9,012 nucleotides of DNA, from assembly GCA_002428605.1 (NCBI GenBank), contig DIXH01000032.1:1-9012 (forward strand). Direction: 5' to 3'. Source of the DNA: Clostridiaceae bacterium UBA6085 (GTDB lineage: Bacteria > Bacillota > Clostridia > Clostridiales > Clostridiaceae). The translations under genes and the position numbers were made by a program. Of the stretch, positions 7,176 through 9,012 are shown piece after piece. Under the pieces are notes generated by a model. The model saw only the letters and a program-made list of their open reading frames with translations, ran no database searches and was not told the origin of the DNA. Numbering within the stretch: the first letter of the stretch is position 1; each line of letters starts with the position of its first letter.

Positions 7176-7182
7176 CCCCCTC
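7176..7182 (-). promoter_or_regulatory. Ribosome binding site of the Big_5-bearing protease
   Basis: GAGGGGG on the minus strand, 8 bases before the ATG at 7167. It decides between the two nearby in-frame ATG codons. Confidence 0.75.
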
Positions 7183-7232
7183 ATTTGAGTATTAACCAAT
7201 AGTGCTGCAGGATTTACTTCTCCGTTTACTTA

Positions 7233-7261
7233 ATTCTATTCTCGTAATCACGCCGATTCAA
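7233..7261 (-). promoter_or_regulatory. Promoter of the Big_5-bearing protease
   Basis: On the minus strand the -35 is TTGAAT (7256-7261) and the -10 is TAGAAT (7233-7238), five of six to consensus, with a 17-base spacer. The -35 sequence and spacing match those of the proximal left-edge promoter (169-197). It indicates that this gene can be transcribed independently of the protease gene upstream. Confidence 0.6.
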
Positions 7262-7277
7262 TAGTTGTCAGACTATT
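7260..7277. repeat. Inverted repeat at the protease -35 box, possible operator
   Basis: AATAGT (7260-7265) and ACTATT (7272-7277) are complementary 6-base arms around TGTCAG. The repeat touches the -35 box of the promoter at 7233-7261, so a bound protein could affect RNA polymerase. The arms are short and AT-rich. Confidence 0.3.
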
Positions 7278-7319
7278 CTATTATTTATATTTTTAGTCAT
7301 AATGTGACAAAATAGAATA

Positions 7320-7363
7320 GGATACCCATCAAAAAGCCATATTTATGGCTTCTGAAGGTATCC
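7320..7363 (-). terminator. Two-tier terminator hairpin after the shorter protease
   Basis: An inner stem AAGCCAT/ATGGCTT (7334-7340 with 7345-7351, 4-base loop) runs on the minus strand into TTTTT, a standard intrinsic terminator. An outer stem GGATACC/GGTATCC (7320-7326 with 7357-7363) encloses it. It starts 63 bases after the stop codon. Confidence 0.75.
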
Positions 7364-7426
7364 CGTTTGGATTGTTATTCAGCTCTATACATATTCAATG
7401 ATCATAGTTACAGGTAAAGTATGTTA

Positions 7427-8776
7427 TTACTTGGCTTTCAGCGCAGCCTTTACAGCGGCTTCAGCATTGACCATGCCGCCAGTCAGTATCTTGCCTGCTA
7501 ATGAAGGAAGCTTGTTGCTTGCCGCTGACTTCAACACTATTTCCTTAACCTGCAAGGTTGTAAGACCTGGCTTTGCGCCAAGCATCAGTGCAACAATACC
7601 TGATACGTGAGGAGTAGCCATTGAGGTTCCGCTCATCCATGCGTAGGAGGAACCAGGATAGGTGCTTGCTATATAACCTCCGGGAGCTGCCACATCAACT
7701 GAAGTTATCCCATAATTCGAGAAATCAGACATGAGACCAGTGTTCTCTACTGAGGCCACTGAAATTATGTTCTTGCTATCATAGGATGAAGGATAGTGGG
7801 CATCCAGGTCATTGTCTGCAGCTTCGTTTCCTGCTGCAGCTATGAATGGCTTGCCGAAGTCCTCTATTGCATCCTTTAGCGCCTGGTCGTAGCCTCCGCC
7901 TCCCCATGAATTGTTTGCTGCATCCGCGCCGTTGTCCTTGGCATATTTGACTGCAAGTATCGCATCAGCTGTTGTTCCGCCGTTCATACCGATGAACTTC
8001 AGTACCATTATCTTGACGTTCTGCGCTACTCCGGCAACACCGATTCCATTGTTAGTCTGAGCTGCAATAGTGCCCGAGACATGTGTTCCATGACCGTCAG
8101 CCTTGGCGTTGGTGAATACGTCGTTGTCTCTCTGGAAGAAATTCCAGCCGTAGAAGTCATCTATATAGCCATTGCCGTCATCATCGAAGTTCTTTATTCC
8201 GTTGACTTCTTCTTCATTCATCCATATGCTTCCCTGAAGGTCAGGATGGCTGATGTCTACACCAGTGTCAATAACTGCAACTATTACTTCATCAGGCGAA
8301 GCCGGCATCAGACTCCACGCTTCAGGGGCATCTATGTCAATGTCGGGTGTTCCGGCTATTCCCAGGATTTCCTGACCCTGGTTGTCAAGACCCCATTCGA
8401 ATCCAACATACGGGTCATTTGTTATCGCATCATCCGGATAATAGAGGAAATTAGGCTGGACTGACATCACATTCGCTTCGAACACAAGCTTGGCCTTTGC
8501 CTTTGTGGTACTTAGCCCTGCCGGCAGCCTGACGAGCTCCATATTTGACGGAAGGTCCTTAATCTTTTCCAGTGAGTTCTTCTCCCTTATCTTGACCTTG
8601 TCGAATATCGTAGCCTTGCCAGCGTACCTGACTATCAGTTCACCTTCGACATATGCCGGTCTTGACGAGACATTGGCTTCGATCAAATTCAGGTCCTTTG
8701 CGAAAACCATTGTTGCTGAAGAAGCTAAAAGCGCAGTGACAACGATGAGTCCGACGAATCTGGTGGTTCTCTTCAT
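7427..8776 (-). CDS. Secreted S8 (subtilisin-like) serine protease, no C-terminal accessory domain
   Basis: This 449-residue precursor has a Sec signal peptide (MKRTTRF then a hydrophobic core, cleavage after VFA near residue 26), a fervidolysin-like prodomain (about 40-113) and an S8 catalytic domain (about 145-446). The triad is Asp170 (VIDTGVD), His229 (DGHGTHVSGT) and Ser385 (GTSMATPH), with oxyanion Asn317 (AAGN). A likely calcium loop, DDDGNGYIDD, lies at 198-207. All key motifs are canonical, so an active extracellular endopeptidase is expected after autoprocessing. It resembles the next gene along its whole length but stops soon after the catalytic domain (ALKAK). I chose ATG at 8776 because AGGGAGG sits 6 bases before it. 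The in-frame ATG at 8794 would place that site inside the coding sequence and add residues before the signal peptide. Confidence 0.96.
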   Translation of the reverse strand: MKRTTRFVGLIVVTALLASSATMVFAKDLNLIEANVSSRPAYVEGELIVRYAGKATIFDKVKIREKNSLEKIKDLPSNMELVRLPAGLSTTKAKAKLVFEANVMSVQPNFLYYPDDAITNDPYVGFEWGLDNQGQEILGIAGTPDIDIDAPEAWSLMPASPDEVIVAVIDTGVDISHPDLQGSIWMNEEEVNGIKNFDDDGNGYIDDFYGWNFFQRDNDVFTNAKADGHGTHVSGTIAAQTNNGIGVAGVAQNVKIMVLKFIGMNGGTTADAILAVKYAKDNGADAANNSWGGGGYDQALKDAIEDFGKPFIAAAGNEAADNDLDAHYPSSYDSKNIISVASVENTGLMSDFSNYGITSVDVAAPGGYIASTYPGSSYAWMSGTSMATPHVSGIVALMLGAKPGLTTLQVKEIVLKSAASNKLPSLAGKILTGGMVNAEAAVKAALKAK

Positions 8777-8782
8777 TTTGTT

Positions 8783-8789
8783 CCTCCCT
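8783..8789 (-). promoter_or_regulatory. Ribosome binding site of the shorter protease
   Basis: AGGGAGG on the minus strand, 6 bases before ATG 8776. It lies between two in-frame ATG codons and selects the downstream one. Confidence 0.85.
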
Positions 8790-8870
8790 GACATTTAAGA
8801 TAGAAGTATTGCAAAGCGTGACACGGCAATGGATAATGCACTGAAATCCGCTTCCATAGCCATTTCCTTC

Positions 8871-8899
8871 ATTTTACTTCCCAGACTGCCATGAAGCAA
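8871..8899 (-). promoter_or_regulatory. Candidate promoter of the shorter protease
   Basis: On the minus strand the -35 is TTGCTT (8894-8899) and the -10 is TAAAAT (8871-8876), five of six to consensus, with a 17-base spacer. This would give a leader of about 85-90 bases. The -35 matches only in TTG, and a TATATT box further upstream is an alternative. Confidence 0.4.
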
Positions 8900-8963
8900 C
8901 CAGTTTTCTGATATTTCTGCACAATATATTCAATAAATATTGTTATGTTTTCTTTACATAGAA

Positions 8964-8991
8964 ACAGCCGCAGCTATATAGCTGCGGCTGT
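8964..8991 (-). terminator. Perfect 28-bp palindrome, probable terminator of a gene beyond the right edge
   Basis: The arm ACAGCCGCAGCTAT is followed directly by its exact complement. The transcript would form a GC-rich stem of about 11-12 base pairs with a small AU loop. On the minus strand the stem leads into TTTCTAT, a short U-rich tail. At 9012-9001 the minus strand reads three codons and TAA, consistent with a gene ending just before the hairpin, though three codons prove nothing. Confidence 0.6.
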
Positions 8992-9012
8992 AAAAGTCTC
9001 TTATGCCTTTAT

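Noticed and set aside
8777..8794. ATG at 8794 as the start of the shorter protease.
   Set aside because: The AGGGAGG ribosome binding site lies after it and at ideal distance before ATG 8776, which also begins a normal signal peptide.
8795..8872. A 25-codon frame (MKEMAMEADFSALSIAV…) in the leader of the shorter protease, ending at the TAA next to the upstream in-frame ATG.
   Set aside because: Its ATG overlaps the best -10 box (8871-8876), so that promoter would not transcribe it. It has no strong ribosome binding site and no recognisable similarity, and is most likely a chance frame.

Overview
The window carries six complete protein genes, all on the minus strand, separated by AT-rich gaps with recognisable sigma-A-type promoters and intrinsic-terminator hairpins. 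Strong Shine-Dalgarno sequences, TTGxxx/TAxxAT promoters, Sec-exported subtilases with fervidolysin-like prodomains and the type of ABC exporter suggest a Gram-positive, probably anaerobic Firmicute (Clostridia-like). That placement is inferred from style, not from a marker gene.

Layout in transcription order (right to left). At the right edge a perfect 28-bp palindrome (8964-8991) probably ends an upstream gene that lies outside the window. Then come two tandem paralogous secreted S8 serine proteases. The first (7427-8776) has a signal peptide, prodomain and catalytic domain. The second (5470-7167) has the same plan plus a C-terminal Ig-like (Big_5) domain. Each has its own promoter and its own hairpin. 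Next is a two-gene operon: a beta-phosphoglucomutase-like HAD hydrolase (4638-5297) overlapping a metallo-beta-lactamase-fold hydrolase (3916-4650, GTG start). After a terminator and a promoter comes a second two-gene operon encoding the halves of a probable heterodimeric ABC exporter (2106-3746 and 460-2109), joined by an ATGA overlap and closed by a terminator (394-426).

The left 390 bases hold no gene I recognise. They contain two promoter-like elements, an AT-rich inverted repeat and, at 57-146, a 29-codon reading frame with a good ribosome binding site. This may be the interrupted start of a gene running off the left edge, or a structured leader.

Functionally, the two proteases probably degrade extracellular protein. 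The ABC pair probably exports a small hydrophobic molecule or peptide. The HAD and MBL enzymes are cytoplasmic with unknown substrates. Nothing in the sequence ties these three units into one pathway, and I see no mobile element, CRISPR array, tRNA or rRNA. I did not find a clearly new system. The most notable points are the diverged protease pair, with an altered catalytic-histidine motif in one copy, and the unexplained left-edge leader.
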